Source: Synechococcus sp. HW_metabat.54 (GTDB lineage Bacteria > Cyanobacteriota > Cyanobacteriia > PCC-6307 > Cyanobiaceae). From it: a stretch of DNA of 15,359 nucleotides. The stretch lies in assembly GCA_018623675.1 (NCBI GenBank), contig JAAZVJ010000004.1, positions 1-15,359 of the forward strand, written 5' to 3'. The number at the start of each line of letters is the position of its first letter. Position 1 is the first letter of the stretch. The notes beneath the pieces are model-generated. The model was not told where the DNA came from and did no database searches. It worked only from the letters and a program-made list of their open reading frames with translations. Position numbers and translations under genes: made by a program. Below are positions 6,941-14,863 of this stretch, in pieces.

Positions 6941-7147
6941 TCAGGATTGTTCTCTTTGATGCTGCACGAGCCACAGCGCCAATTGCACCCGGTTGCTGCA
7001 GCCCGTCTTCATCAGTGATCGGCTCACATGGGATTCAACAGTTCGAACACTCAACACCAGGTGTTTGGCGATGGCTTTATTGCTGAGACCCTGCAGCAAT
7101 AACCGATTCACAGCCATCTCGGCCGTTGTAAGGGAACAGGGATCCAT
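6941..7147 (-). CDS. Solitary LuxR/GerE-type helix-turn-helix regulator
   Basis: A 68-residue protein that is almost entirely a GerE DNA-binding domain: LTTAE (6-10), the LLLQGLSNKAIAKHL helix pair (16-30), then LSVRTVESHVSRSLMKTG (32-49) as the recognition helix and following helix. No receiver or autoinducer domain precedes it. The ATG at 7147 has no Shine-Dalgarno, since a 13-bp inverted-repeat arm ends right against it. The frame stays open upstream into the minE 3' end and reads plausibly (for example KRYPFDG), so a longer form from a non-standard start is possible. Its target is unknown. It may be co-transcribed with minCDE, or be separately controlled by the hairpin. Confidence 0.85.
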   Translation of the reverse strand: MDPCSLTTAEMAVNRLLLQGLSNKAIAKHLVLSVRTVESHVSRSLMKTGCSNRVQLALWLVQHQREQS

Positions 7148-7192
7148 GCCATCGAAGGGGTAGCGCTTCCAGAAGCATTCCCCTTCGATGGC
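7148..7192. repeat. Perfect 13-bp inverted repeat before the luxR-type gene
   Basis: GCCATCGAAGGGG (7148-7160) and its exact complement (7180-7192) flank 19 nt. An inner GCTTC/GAAGC match (7165-7169, 7172-7176) could extend the fold. The repeat fills almost all of the 50-bp gap between the minE stop (7198) and the HTH gene start (7147). No U-run follows on either strand, so it is not a textbook terminator. An operator, a translational-control hairpin or an RNA-processing site are all possible. Confidence 0.85.
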
Positions 7193-7197
7193 GCTGG

Positions 7198-7488
7198 TTA
7201 TTCGTCGCCCGTGGCACCTGAAGCCACCGCGAGCGGGCGGCGGATCGGCAGGTTGGCCACCAGGGCCGTCACCCGGTCTTCGGTTTCCAGGCTCACGTCG
7301 CCTTCATCGAGATCGATTTCCACGTAGCGGGCGACCACTTCAAAGATTTCTCTCCGCATTTGATCCAACAGCTCGGGGCTGAGGTCGCTGCGGTCGTGGG
7401 CCAGCACCAGTTGAAGCCGCTCGCGTGCTGTGTTGGCACTCGCGGGTTGGCGGCGAAGCAGCTTGTCGAGAATGTCGCGCAGGGTCAT
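7198..7488 (-). CDS. minE: Cell division topological specificity factor MinE
   Basis: 96 residues from ATG 7488 ([20 protein letters not shown]). An in-frame TTG at 7497, overlapping the minD stop, would add three residues. The N-terminal amphipathic stretch and the MinD-contact segment ([18 protein letters not shown], about 21-38) precede the dimerisation domain ([21 protein letters not shown], about 43-63). MinE stimulates MinD ATPase activity and drives Min dynamics so that MinC inhibition stays low at midcell. The length is close to the family norm, and the last 15 or so residues look poorly conserved. It follows minD immediately, probably with translational coupling. Confidence 0.95.
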   Translation of the reverse strand: MTLRDILDKLLRRQPASANTARERLQLVLAHDRSDLSPELLDQMRREIFEVVARYVEIDLDEGDVSLETEDRVTALVANLPIRRPLAVASGATGDE

Positions 7489-7493
7489 CGGTT

Positions 7494-8309
7494 TCAAAAG
7501 ATCTTCTTTTGCATCAGTCGGCGCACCTTGGCGCGGAGTCCCCGCCCTTCCTTGGAGGGGTCGATCAAGGCAACCTCTTCACCCTGGAGACGTCGAGCCA
7601 CGTTTCCGTAGGCGCGCGCTGCAGGGGATTTACTGCCATTCAGGGTGAGGGGCTCACCTCGGTTCGTGCTCACAATCACTTGCTCGTCTTCCAGCACCAA
7701 GCCCAGCAGGGGCAGGGCCAAGATGTCAGTGACATCGTCAACGGCGAGCATTTCCTGGTTCGCCATCATCTTCGGCCGCACTCTGTTGAGCACAAGTTGC
7801 ACGGGTTTCACCCCGTGGGTGTTGAGAAGTCCGATCACCCGATCGGCGTCTCGCACCGCGGAGACCTCAGGAGTTGTGATCACAATCGCCTCCTTGGCCG
7901 CGGCGACTGCATTTTTGAAGCCATCCTCGATACCGGCTGGGCAATCGATCAGCACGTAATCGAATTGCTCTTCAAGCATGCCCGCAATGGTTTTCATGTC
8001 TTCGGGCTTCAGCCACTCGAGCATGCGGGGATTGCCGGCTGGGAGCAGGGCCAGGTTGGGCTCCTGTTTATGTTTTACGAGGGCTTGCTCGAGGCGACAG
8101 CTTTCGGCTAGCACCTCCTGGGCCGTAAAAACGATGCGATTTTCCAACCCCAGCAAGAGATCGAGGTTGCGCAGGCCAAAGTCGGCATCGAGCACGACAG
8201 TGCGGAGGCCGAGTCGAGCTAAGGCGATGCCGAGGTTGGCGGTGAGGGTGGTCTTGCCGACCCCGCCCTTGCCAGAGCAGATCAGGATCGTTCGCGAAGT
8301 AGGCGCCAC
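7494..8309 (-). CDS. minD: Septum site-determining ATPase MinD
   Basis: Encodes 271 residues from a GTG start (8309). The deviant Walker A motif is GKGGVGKT (13-20), followed by [16 protein letters not shown], the switch region LIDCPAGIE, and a C-terminal amphipathic membrane-targeting helix (about residues 256-271, basic and hydrophobic, ending RRLMQKKIF). MinD binds the membrane in its ATP form and recruits MinC to block FtsZ assembly away from midcell. It lies in the order minC-minD-minE, 42 bp after minC, and its stop overlaps a possible TTG start of minE. All key residues are present. Confidence 0.98.
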   Translation of the reverse strand: MAPTSRTILICSGKGGVGKTTLTANLGIALARLGLRTVVLDADFGLRNLDLLLGLENRIVFTAQEVLAESCRLEQALVKHKQEPNLALLPAGNPRMLEWLKPEDMKTIAGMLEEQFDYVLIDCPAGIEDGFKNAVAAAKEAIVITTPEVSAVRDADRVIGLLNTHGVKPVQLVLNRVRPKMMANQEMLAVDDVTDILALPLLGLVLEDEQVIVSTNRGEPLTLNGSKSPAARAYGNVARRLQGEEVALIDPSKEGRGLRAKVRRLMQKKIF

Positions 8310-8351
8310 GGCTTCCAGAGAAGTCGCGTCACCTTAATGGGAGTGTTCGTT

Positions 8352-9074
8352 TCAGGCCAGCGGTCGACCTGGAGCTGCTGGTGGATCCCCCTCCAAAAAT
8401 CTTCGACTCAGTCGGGGATCGGCGGGTTCGATCACGATCTCGCCCCTCTCAATCCGCGCTTCTTCAGCGAGTCCGGCTTGCGGTTGATCCTCAGGGCCAC
8501 GGGCCACTTGATCCGCGATGCGCAGCTGAAGTGGTCTGAGTTGCAAGGCCACAACCCTGGCGGACTTGTCTCCGAACTGGCCTGCATGGGCAATGCCCCG
8601 GAGGCGGCCCCAAATCATGACGTCACCTCCTGCTGAAACCCGTGCCCCTGGATTGACGTCACCAAGGATCAGAAGATCACCAGCGGTGTCGAGCTGATCA
8701 CCTGAGCGCAAGGTTCCGCGATGGACTCTCAGCTGATCGATGCCCTCATTCGTTGTCTCCTCAGGGTTGCTGGATTGCTGGCTGCCTATGGGCTTCACCT
8801 GCAAGCCGAGGGCTTGAGCACTGATCACTGTTTGGGGATTGCCTGCCCTCACCAGCGCGATCGAAAATCCAGCCTCTTGCAGCTGTGTTTGCAGGCGTTG
8901 GAGATCCCTGCATGTGAGCTGCCACTGTTGGGTGAAAATCTCAACCGCTCCCGGCTGGAACTGCCCCAGTTGTTCAGGCAGGTTGTCTTCCCAATGGCTG
9001 GTGCGTTCGGGGGGGAACAAAAGCTGCTGAGGCAGACCGGCATTGCGATCAATGGCCATGGGGCTCTCATCCAC
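8352..9074 (-). CDS. minC: Septum site-determining protein MinC
   Basis: 240 residues from GTG 9074; ATG 9059 is an alternative five codons later. The C-terminal half (about 112-190) is the MinC beta-helix: HRGTLRSG (118-125), then GDLLILGDVNPGARVSAGGD (132-151) and VMIWGRLRGIAHAG (152-165), the region that contacts MinD. The N-terminal domain (about 10-98) is weakly conserved, as is usual for FtsZ-inhibiting MinC_N in cyanobacteria. The last 35 or so residues, rich in Pro, Glu and Arg, extend beyond the beta-helix. It is 47 bp downstream of the HD-hydrolase gene and starts the min cluster. Confidence 0.94.
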   Translation of the reverse strand: MDESPMAIDRNAGLPQQLLFPPERTSHWEDNLPEQLGQFQPGAVEIFTQQWQLTCRDLQRLQTQLQEAGFSIALVRAGNPQTVISAQALGLQVKPIGSQQSSNPEETTNEGIDQLRVHRGTLRSGDQLDTAGDLLILGDVNPGARVSAGGDVMIWGRLRGIAHAGQFGDKSARVVALQLRPLQLRIADQVARGPEDQPQAGLAEEARIERGEIVIEPADPRLSRRFLEGDPPAAPGRPLA

Positions 9075-9121
9075 CGAGCCAGACGCTAGGCCGCCTCGCC
9101 ACCGTTGCAGGGGGATGCTGC

Positions 9122-10366
9122 TTAGAGATGGTCGAGGGCTTTGCGGAGATCCTTCTGAATCTCATGGGGATGGATTAACCAGGCAGTGGCTGCTGGTGTT
9201 GAGAGGCTTTGCACAAGCGGTGAGGCTTGTTCCAGCCCTTGAAGCATCACGCCATCCCAGAGCCGAAGGCCCCCCCGATAGGGGTGATACCCCCGGATCT
9301 GTTGATGCCGCAGGCCGCAGGAGTGCTCCGGATTGAGCGCGACTCGTTCGCTGAATTGGCGGGCCATCGCGAGGGCTTCCAGTTGAGCGGCTGAATTGAG
9401 GTGACCAACGGCAGTCGCTTTGAGCAGTCGCCGGTCAAGAAAGCGCGAGCAAAGTCCCGCGAGGGGGGCGGGACCTTCTTCAGCCCACCGCTGCAGGTGA
9501 TACCCAGTACGGATGTCGTCGTTGGCCAGGAAAGTGTCGATCGATAGGGATTTGGGCTCCCAAAGCCAGTGATGCATCACCCTGTCTGCCCAGACCTGCT
9601 CAGGCCCCAGTTGGCGAGCCAAGCGAATCAGTTGTTCCAGCATCCAGTTGCACACCACGTTGAGTCGGTGCGTGTAAACGCTGCGATACATCAAGTTGCG
9701 GACGACCAAGTAGTGCTCCACAGCCATGAGCCCTTTGGGACTGATGGCCATATCTCCGTCTGGAGCCAAGGTCAGAGCCGCCAGGATGCGCTCCAGGTCG
9801 AGCTGGCCATAACGGGCACCGGTGCTGTAGCTATCGCGCATCAGGTAGTCGAGACGGTCGCAGTCGAGCTGACTGCTGACCAGCCTTTTGATCACCTGCC
9901 GCTCTGCTTGTCCGTGCTCCAGGAGATCGGCAGCCGCATCGGCTGTGCCTGGGTTGTGGGCGTCCAGCACCGGTTGGAGCTCCGGATGCTCGCGAATCAA
10001 GGATGCTGACCAGGCTTCGTGATGCAGGCCAAACATCTCCTCGCCGGTGTGACTCAGAGGGCCATGGCCGAGGTCATGGAGAAGGGCTGCGGCATACAAA
10101 ACAAACCTGTGCTTGTCCAGGCTTGGGTCTTGTGGAAGCAGGTTGGTGAGCGCTCGTCGCGCAAGGTGGAAGACACCGAGTGAATGGGTGAAACGACTTG
10201 ACTCGGCACCATGAAAGGTGAGGAAAGCAGGGCCGAGCTGACGGATCCGGCGCAGCCTTTGGAACGGGCGGCTCTCCACGAGTTCCATCACCATGGCTTC
10301 AGCCGGATCACCGGGATCCAGCTGGATACTTCCGTGGAGTGGGTCGTGATAGGTGCGTGAGCTCAT
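9122..10366 (-). CDS. HD-domain phosphohydrolase (dNTPase/SAMHD1-like)
   Basis: Encodes 414 residues. The opening YHDPLHGSIQLD (6-17) is typical of the YdhJ/SAMHD1-like HD group. The metal-binding residues are visible as H61 (SRFTHSLGV), H97-D98 (LLHDLGHGPLSH, 96-106) and a downstream Asp in DCDRLDYLMRDS (168-179). Members hydrolyse phosphate esters, some of them dNTPs to deoxynucleoside and triphosphate; the substrate here is not established. It lies 9 bp after ctpA and 47 bp before minC, so it probably shares their transcript. The ATG at 10366 is well placed. No truncation is seen. Confidence 0.92.
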   Translation of the reverse strand: MSSRTYHDPLHGSIQLDPGDPAEAMVMELVESRPFQRLRRIRQLGPAFLTFHGAESSRFTHSLGVFHLARRALTNLLPQDPSLDKHRFVLYAAALLHDLGHGPLSHTGEEMFGLHHEAWSASLIREHPELQPVLDAHNPGTADAAADLLEHGQAERQVIKRLVSSQLDCDRLDYLMRDSYSTGARYGQLDLERILAALTLAPDGDMAISPKGLMAVEHYLVVRNLMYRSVYTHRLNVVCNWMLEQLIRLARQLGPEQVWADRVMHHWLWEPKSLSIDTFLANDDIRTGYHLQRWAEEGPAPLAGLCSRFLDRRLLKATAVGHLNSAAQLEALAMARQFSERVALNPEHSCGLRHQQIRGYHPYRGGLRLWDGVMLQGLEQASPLVQSLSTPAATAWLIHPHEIQKDLRKALDHL

Positions 10367-10375
10367 GCTCCGACC

Positions 10376-11692
10376 TCAGGCCGCTGATGATTCGACGCTT
10401 TCGTCGGCATCAGGTGTGTTGGCGTCCAAATCCTGCGCAGGAGCGTCGGACTGGTCCAGGCGAGCTTCCATCATTTGCTGGGCATCAATCAGCCAGCGGT
10501 CACCATCGCCACCTGGGTTGAGGGGCTCGGGTTGATCGAGGAGCCTGTCGGGTTCAATTCCCTGGCCCTGAATATCCCGGCCACTCGGAGTGAGATAGCC
10601 AGCCACCGTGACCGCTAACCCGCTGCCGTCGCTGAGATTGGTAAGGGTTTGGATCAACCCCTTCCCAAAGGTGCGGCTGCCCAACAGTTGAGACCGATCG
10701 TTGTCTTGAAGGGCTCCGGCGAGAATTTCGCTCGCGCTGGCAGTACCACCATTCACAAGGGTCACCATCGGACCGGCGTAGAGGGTGTTGGCACTCGCCT
10801 GAATCGGATCGGCAATGCCATCTCGGTTGCGGGTTTCCACGATTGGCTCGTTGCTGAGAAACGCATCGGCAACCGCCAGACCAGCGCTCACAAGACCTCC
10901 TGAGTTGTTGCGCAGGTCGAGCACAAGACCCTCAATGCCTTTGTCTGAGAGTTCGGCAATGGCTTCTTGCACCTGCTCGGGAACGCCATCGCTGAATTGC
11001 GTGATCCGTAGATAACCCAAGGTGTGATCGTCTCGACGCAGCCGCCTTGTCCTTACCGGTCTGAGATCAACGCTTCGTCTTTCCAGAGTCAGCTCATCGC
11101 GTGTTCCATCGGGAGCCTCCAGAGTCAGCACGACCTGGGTCCCCGCATCTCCCCTTAATCGCGCTGCAGTGGCCTCGAGGCCGAGATCGTCAGTGGCCTC
11201 TCCATTCACGGCCAAGACAGCTGTGCCGCTGACAACGCCTGCGTCTGCGGCTGGCGATCCTTCCAGGGAAGCAATCACAACAATGCGTCCGTCTGTGTTG
11301 CCATGGGCGAGTTGCAGACCCACACCGCTCAAGCTGCCTTGGTTGCTGGCTTTCATCACGGCGTAATCGTCGGGCCTAAGCAAGCGTGTGTAGGGGTCAT
11401 CCAACGGAGCGAGCATGGTTTCGATCGCGTCGTAGGCCTGCTCACTGCTTTCGATTTTTGCTTCAAGTGCCTTCTGGCGCAGGCGTTTCCAGTGAATGTC
11501 CTCAAATCGAGCCGGATTCGCATAGCCCTGGTTCACCAGCCTCCAGCTCTCCACGACCAGCTGTTGGGCATCGTTGAGTGCCAACGCAGAAGGTGCAGCC
11601 AAGAAAGCGACCAGCGCCAGGCTCAGAAGGCAAGACATCAACCGTCGCAAGGGTTTTTGTTGGCTATTAACAGTCGGCAACATCGGCTTCAT
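10376..11692 (-). CDS. ctpA: Carboxyl-terminal processing protease CtpA (D1 maturation)
   Basis: Encodes 438 residues. A signal peptide covers about 1-38 (basic start, hydrophobic core, cleavage near PSALA-L). A PDZ domain follows at about 115-200, then the S41 protease domain. The catalytic pair is visible: Ser319 in NGGTASASEI and Lys344 in TFGKG, 25 residues apart as in the family. CtpA trims the C-terminal extension of the D1 precursor in the lumen so that the manganese cluster can assemble. Paralogues CtpB and CtpC exist, but the petB-divergent position is typical of ctpA. The acidic tail (about 410-438) is low complexity. ATG 11683 is an alternative start. Confidence 0.93.
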   Translation of the reverse strand: MKPMLPTVNSQQKPLRRLMSCLLSLALVAFLAAPSALALNDAQQLVVESWRLVNQGYANPARFEDIHWKRLRQKALEAKIESSEQAYDAIETMLAPLDDPYTRLLRPDDYAVMKASNQGSLSGVGLQLAHGNTDGRIVVIASLEGSPAADAGVVSGTAVLAVNGEATDDLGLEATAARLRGDAGTQVVLTLEAPDGTRDELTLERRSVDLRPVRTRRLRRDDHTLGYLRITQFSDGVPEQVQEAIAELSDKGIEGLVLDLRNNSGGLVSAGLAVADAFLSNEPIVETRNRDGIADPIQASANTLYAGPMVTLVNGGTASASEILAGALQDNDRSQLLGSRTFGKGLIQTLTNLSDGSGLAVTVAGYLTPSGRDIQGQGIEPDRLLDQPEPLNPGGDGDRWLIDAQQMMEARLDQSDAPAQDLDANTPDADESVESSAA

Positions 11693-11750
11693 ACCGGCGC
11701 GTTCGCTGGGATGTGTTCAGTAGACTCTCGCAATCCAAGCCCATTTCTGC
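11693..11750. promoter_or_regulatory. 58-bp divergent ctpA / petB control region
   Basis: Only 58 bp separate the start codons of ctpA (minus) and petB (plus). TAGACT at 11721-11726 resembles a plus-strand -10 box, but I see no good -35. No Shine-Dalgarno precedes the petB ATG (CTGC-ATG). The promoters must overlap each other or lie partly inside the coding regions. Confidence 0.4.
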
Positions 11751-12407
11751 ATGGCGAACTCCTCACCTGTCTACGACTGGTTCCAGGAACGTCTTGAAAT
11801 TCAGGACATCGCTGACGACATCGGCAGCAAGTACGTGCCCCCCCACGTCAATATTTTCTATTGCCTTGGCGGGATCACCCTGGTCTGCTTCCTGATCCAG
11901 TTCGCAACTGGATTCGCGATGACCTTCTATTACAAGCCGACTGTTGCTGAGGCCTATTCCTCAGTTCAGTACCTGATGACCGATGTCAGCTTCGGCTGGT
12001 TGATCCGCTCCATTCATCGTTGGAGCGCATCGATGATGGTGCTGATGCTGATCCTTCACGTCTTCCGCGTGTACCTCACCGGTGGTTTCAAGCGTCCTCG
12101 CGAGCTCACCTGGGTCACCGGCGTCACCATGGCTGTGATCACTGTTTCCTTTGGTGTGACTGGCTACTCCCTCCCCTGGGACCAAGTTGGCTACTGGGCC
12201 GTGAAGATTGTTTCGGGTGTGCCTGCTGCAATCCCTGTTGTGGGGGATTTCATGGTTGAGCTCCTGCGTGGTGGTGAAAGCGTCGGTCAGTCCACCCTGA
12301 CCCGCTTCTACAGCCTTCACACCTTTGTGATGCCCTGGCTGCTGGCCGTCTTCATGCTCATGCACTTCCTGATGATCCGGAAGCAGGGCATTTCCGGTCC
12401 CTTGTGA
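11751..12407 (+). CDS. petB: Cytochrome b6 of the cytochrome b6f complex
   Basis: 218 residues with four transmembrane helices. Bis-histidine ligands for the two b-type haems are at H89, H103, H190 and H205. Cys38 (NIFYCLGG) is the covalent attachment site for haem c(i). All match spinach numbering plus three. The protein carries electrons across the thylakoid membrane in the Q cycle between plastoquinol and plastocyanin or cytochrome c6. The ATG at 11751 gives the normal N-terminus ([20 protein letters not shown]). petD follows 48 bp later on the same strand, the usual petBD operon. Confidence 0.99.
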   Translation: MANSSPVYDWFQERLEIQDIADDIGSKYVPPHVNIFYCLGGITLVCFLIQFATGFAMTFYYKPTVAEAYSSVQYLMTDVSFGWLIRSIHRWSASMMVLMLILHVFRVYLTGGFKRPRELTWVTGVTMAVITVSFGVTGYSLPWDQVGYWAVKIVSGVPAAIPVVGDFMVELLRGGESVGQSTLTRFYSLHTFVMPWLLAVFMLMHFLMIRKQGISGPL

Positions 12408-12455
12408 TCCAGAGACTTCCGTTCAGTCCTCAACGAACACGTACTGGTCAACCCA

Positions 12456-12938
12456 ATGCACATTCTCAAGAAGCCTGACCTCACTGATCCCAAGCTCCGC
12501 GCCAAGCTCGCCAAGGGCATGGGTCACAACTATTACGGTGAGCCTGCTTGGCCCAACGACCTCCTCTACATCTTCCCGGTGGTCATCCTTGGCACCATCG
12601 CGTGTGTTGTTGGTTTGGCTGTTCTTGATCCCGCCCTCCTGGGCGACAAGGCAGATCCCTTTGCAACACCTCTGGAAATTCTCCCCGAGTGGTACTTGTA
12701 CCCCGTTTTCCAGATTCTTCGTGTAGTGCCCAACAAGCTTCTGGGCATCGCCCTTCAGACCTTGATTCCTCTCGGCCTGATGTTGGTTCCCTTCATCGAG
12801 AGCTTCAACAAGTTCCAAAACCCCTTCCGTCGTCCGGTGGCCATGGCTGTATTCCTGTTTGGAACCGCCACCACCATTTACCTCGGAATCGGTGCTGCAC
12901 TGCCGATCGACAAGTCCCTCACTTTGGGTCTGTTCTGA
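12456..12938 (+). CDS. petD: Cytochrome b6f complex subunit IV
   Basis: 160 residues, normal length, with three transmembrane helices. The PEWY motif (77-80), part of the plastoquinol-oxidising Qo site, is intact, and the N-terminus ([20 protein letters not shown]) is typical. Subunit IV corresponds to the C-terminal half of mitochondrial cytochrome b and pairs with PetB. Translation begins at ATG 12456 without a strong ribosome site. The gene is followed by an intrinsic terminator. Confidence 0.99.
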   Translation: MHILKKPDLTDPKLRAKLAKGMGHNYYGEPAWPNDLLYIFPVVILGTIACVVGLAVLDPALLGDKADPFATPLEILPEWYLYPVFQILRVVPNKLLGIALQTLIPLGLMLVPFIESFNKFQNPFRRPVAMAVFLFGTATTIYLGIGAALPIDKSLTLGLF

Positions 12939-12961
12939 GTTTCACTCGCCAATTCGCTTCG

Positions 12962-12990
12962 AATCCCGGCCCTTGGGTCGGGATTTTTTT
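12962..12990 (+). terminator. Intrinsic terminator of petBD
   Basis: AATCCCG (12962-12968) pairs with CGGGATT (12979-12985), and the interior CCC/GGG can extend the stem. A seven-T run (12984-12990) follows directly, partly shared with the 3' arm. It lies 23 bp past the petD stop. No A-run precedes it, so it acts on the plus strand only. Confidence 0.9.
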
Positions 12991-13003
12991 ATGTCTTGAA
13001 TGG

Positions 13004-14485
13004 TCACTCGTCATTGGTGCTTGTATCTGTCTTGGGCAGCAGATCATCAAGGTCGAGAATCTCGACGTCTTCTGGACAGGTGCGCAGGAAATGGTGCATC
13101 AGCAGAAAACCCACAATGGTCCAGGTTTGATAGGTGCGGGATTGTTGACCGACCCACGTGCCGGTGGGGCCATCGAAATATTCGGCCCATTGCTGACGCG
13201 GTAGCTGATTGAGCTGACTCCAATAGCTTTCTTCCAGCAGCGCCTTCATTTGCCCCATCAACAGGACATCGGCATGGGGGTGCCGACGTTCATGCAGAAG
13301 AATGGACGCTCCAAAAAACCAGAGAAGGCTCGGCCAGTGGCCACCGTTGTGATAGCTCCAGGGCCAGTTTTTTGGATCCGATCCGGTTTTGTTCTGCCAT
13401 TCCAGGCCGTCCATCGGGGGGTGGCAGATCCTCATGGGCATCTGGGCCATGAGGTGGTCGCGGTTGTGGAGCACCAGTCGAAACAGCGCCCGTTGCTGAG
13501 GACTCGTTAAGAGTCCAAAAAGACAACCCAGAGAATTGCCAAGGCTGTAGAAGCGGAAATCGGGACGACCGGTTCTCATGTTGCCGATCAAGTAGCCGCC
13601 ACGGTTTTCAAGCCAGTCCTGAAGCCAGTCGGGAATGACCTGAGGCTGCACGTTGAACTCGTTTTGATATTGGTTGTCTCCGTACTGTTCAGTGGGTCGT
13701 CTGCGCAAAACCTGCATCGTTTTGCTGGTGACCCAGTAGTGCTTCAGCAGAAATTGGCGCAGGTCATGCACCCATTGGCGTGTGAGCACCAGTCTTTGAT
13801 CCAGCAGTCGGCTGTCGTGATGGCGCCTGCTCAATTCCATCAGCTTGATGCAGCTGCGCAATGAGGCGAACAGCAACACTTCCACCTCAAGGGGTGCGCC
13901 CCACACATCCATGGGGCGGTCAATCATGAATGCGCAGTCGGGCACAAAGAGCACAGGTGTGCCCTCGAAGGTGGGATGCAGCACAAGATCGAGGAGAAGC
14001 TGGATCCCGCGTTGCACTTTCTGGCTGGAGCCGAATGCTTCGTCTCCACTGCGTTTCACGTACAACCAACAGAGCACGGGCCACCACAAACTGGCGTCCA
14101 CTGACGTGATCCGTCCGATCGAGCGTTGCCCGTAGTCAGCCACAAGGTTGTTGTCTTCTTCCACAAAGCTGGTGGGGAAGACGCCACGGGTTTGATAAGT
14201 CGTGCTTTGCAGGTCAAGGCACACCGTGAGGAAATGCCGGACGATGTCGTATCGCTTCTGGGTCAGCAGATAAACGATGACCGGCACGTTGTCGCGCAGG
14301 AAGACCTCGCCGTAATTCAGGGCTTCGTCGTGGCTTGGGTGTTCCAATGCAGCGACAGAACCAGCGAGAGCACCAGCGACGGGAATCAATGTGCGCTCGA
14401 AATGCTCTTTGGCCTTTTGCACCACTTGGTCTTCTTTGGAGCTCGGCCGTAACCGCTGGTGCTGTTGGCTGAAGCGTCCTGCCAT
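13004..14485 (-). CDS. Neutral/alkaline invertase, glycoside hydrolase family GH100
   Basis: Encodes 493 residues in one (alpha/alpha)6-barrel-type domain. Diagnostic segments are LNYGEVFLRDNVPVIVYLL (56-74), FMIDRPMDVWGAPLEVEVLL (186-205), PWSYHNGGHWPSLLW (375-389) and EYFDGPTGTWVGQQSRTYQTW (435-455). By alignment from memory with Anabaena InvA, D189 and E435 would be the catalytic acid and nucleophile. The enzyme hydrolyses sucrose to glucose and fructose in the cytoplasm. Sucrose is a carbon store and secondary compatible solute in these organisms, so this gene probably sets sucrose turnover. It is convergent with petBD and stands alone. The C-terminal tail is acidic. Confidence 0.93.
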   Translation of the reverse strand: MAGRFSQQHQRLRPSSKEDQVVQKAKEHFERTLIPVAGALAGSVAALEHPSHDEALNYGEVFLRDNVPVIVYLLTQKRYDIVRHFLTVCLDLQSTTYQTRGVFPTSFVEEDNNLVADYGQRSIGRITSVDASLWWPVLCWLYVKRSGDEAFGSSQKVQRGIQLLLDLVLHPTFEGTPVLFVPDCAFMIDRPMDVWGAPLEVEVLLFASLRSCIKLMELSRRHHDSRLLDQRLVLTRQWVHDLRQFLLKHYWVTSKTMQVLRRRPTEQYGDNQYQNEFNVQPQVIPDWLQDWLENRGGYLIGNMRTGRPDFRFYSLGNSLGCLFGLLTSPQQRALFRLVLHNRDHLMAQMPMRICHPPMDGLEWQNKTGSDPKNWPWSYHNGGHWPSLLWFFGASILLHERRHPHADVLLMGQMKALLEESYWSQLNQLPRQQWAEYFDGPTGTWVGQQSRTYQTWTIVGFLLMHHFLRTCPEDVEILDLDDLLPKTDTSTNDE

Positions 14486-14578
14486 GCCGCTTGGTCTGGG
14501 CTTCTACTTCAGACGCTAGTAATGGCAAAGGGTTTGGGCAGTGGAAGACAGTCTGGAGAAGTTGTTGTGTCTTGGCCC

Positions 14579-14607
14579 TTGCGCCTGGGATGTCGATGAG
14601 TTATGGT
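14579..14607 (+). promoter_or_regulatory. Possible promoter upstream of the hairpin repeats
   Basis: TTGCGC (14579-14584) and TATGGT (14602-14607) are separated by exactly 17 bp, a plausible sigma-70-type pair, though each box matches consensus only in part. It would drive transcription through the repeat region below. Weak evidence. Confidence 0.2.
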
Positions 14608-14705
14608 TTTGGACTGCGCGGGAGCCGAGAGGCGAGCGTGCGGACCATCTGAGATGAGTGCGCGAGTGCTTGTTTGAGGTGGTGAGCCGAGAGCGGAGGG
14701 GGAGC

Positions 14706-14814
14706 GATCCCACGATGCTGTAGGTTCATCAAGCGGTTGAGAGACCGCGTCACTTACGAGGCCGGGAGAGAGATCCCACGGTGTTGTAAGTTCATCAAGC
14801 GGCTGAGAGGCCGC
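14706..14814 (+). repeat. Tandem 43-nt structured repeat (candidate RNA element)
   Basis: Two copies, 14706-14748 and 14772-14814, match at 38 of 43 positions and are 23 nt apart. Each can form two hairpins. Hairpin A uses repeat positions 9-13 and 18/22-25, with a 3-nt bulge. Hairpin B is 5 bp (positions 28-32 with 39-43) around the loop TGAGAG. All five differences are transitions that keep pairing: 13C-18G becomes T-A, 32T-39A becomes C-G, and 10A-24U becomes G-U. On the opposite strand, four of the five would change amino acids, so the constraint looks like RNA structure rather than protein. It resembles no RNA family I can name. Confidence 0.7.
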
Positions 14815-14825
14815 ACTGCTGAACC

Positions 14826-14841
14826 GCTCCTGAGAGGGAGC
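14826..14841 (+). other. Third 5-bp hairpin with TGAGAG loop
   Basis: GCTCC (14826-14830) pairs with GGAGC (14837-14841) around TGAGAG, the same six-base loop as hairpin B of the two upstream repeats, but with an unrelated stem. It is 11 nt downstream of the second repeat copy. Confidence 0.7.
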
Positions 14842-14863
14842 AGGGAAGCAAGAACCTGGACAA

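Noticed and set aside
7425..8111. A 228-codon plus-strand frame opposite minD
   Set aside because: Antisense to intact MinD; a shadow frame.
12689..13204. A 171-codon plus-strand frame through petD and the petBD terminator
   Set aside because: It overlaps petD out of frame and crosses a strong terminator; the sequence is not protein-like.
14714..14748. GTTCATC similarity to the glutamine (glnA) riboswitch
   Set aside because: The required GGAAGTAGG-type segment is absent and the rest of the fold does not match.
14706..14814. CRISPR-like repeat pair
   Set aside because: Only two imperfect copies with structured interiors, no further spacers and no cas genes.
14801..14850. Resemblance to a TPP riboswitch (CTGAGA, GAACC, AGGGAA in order)
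   Set aside because: The conserved P4/P5 core with its UAAU and GCG elements is missing, spacing is wrong, and no thiamine gene follows.
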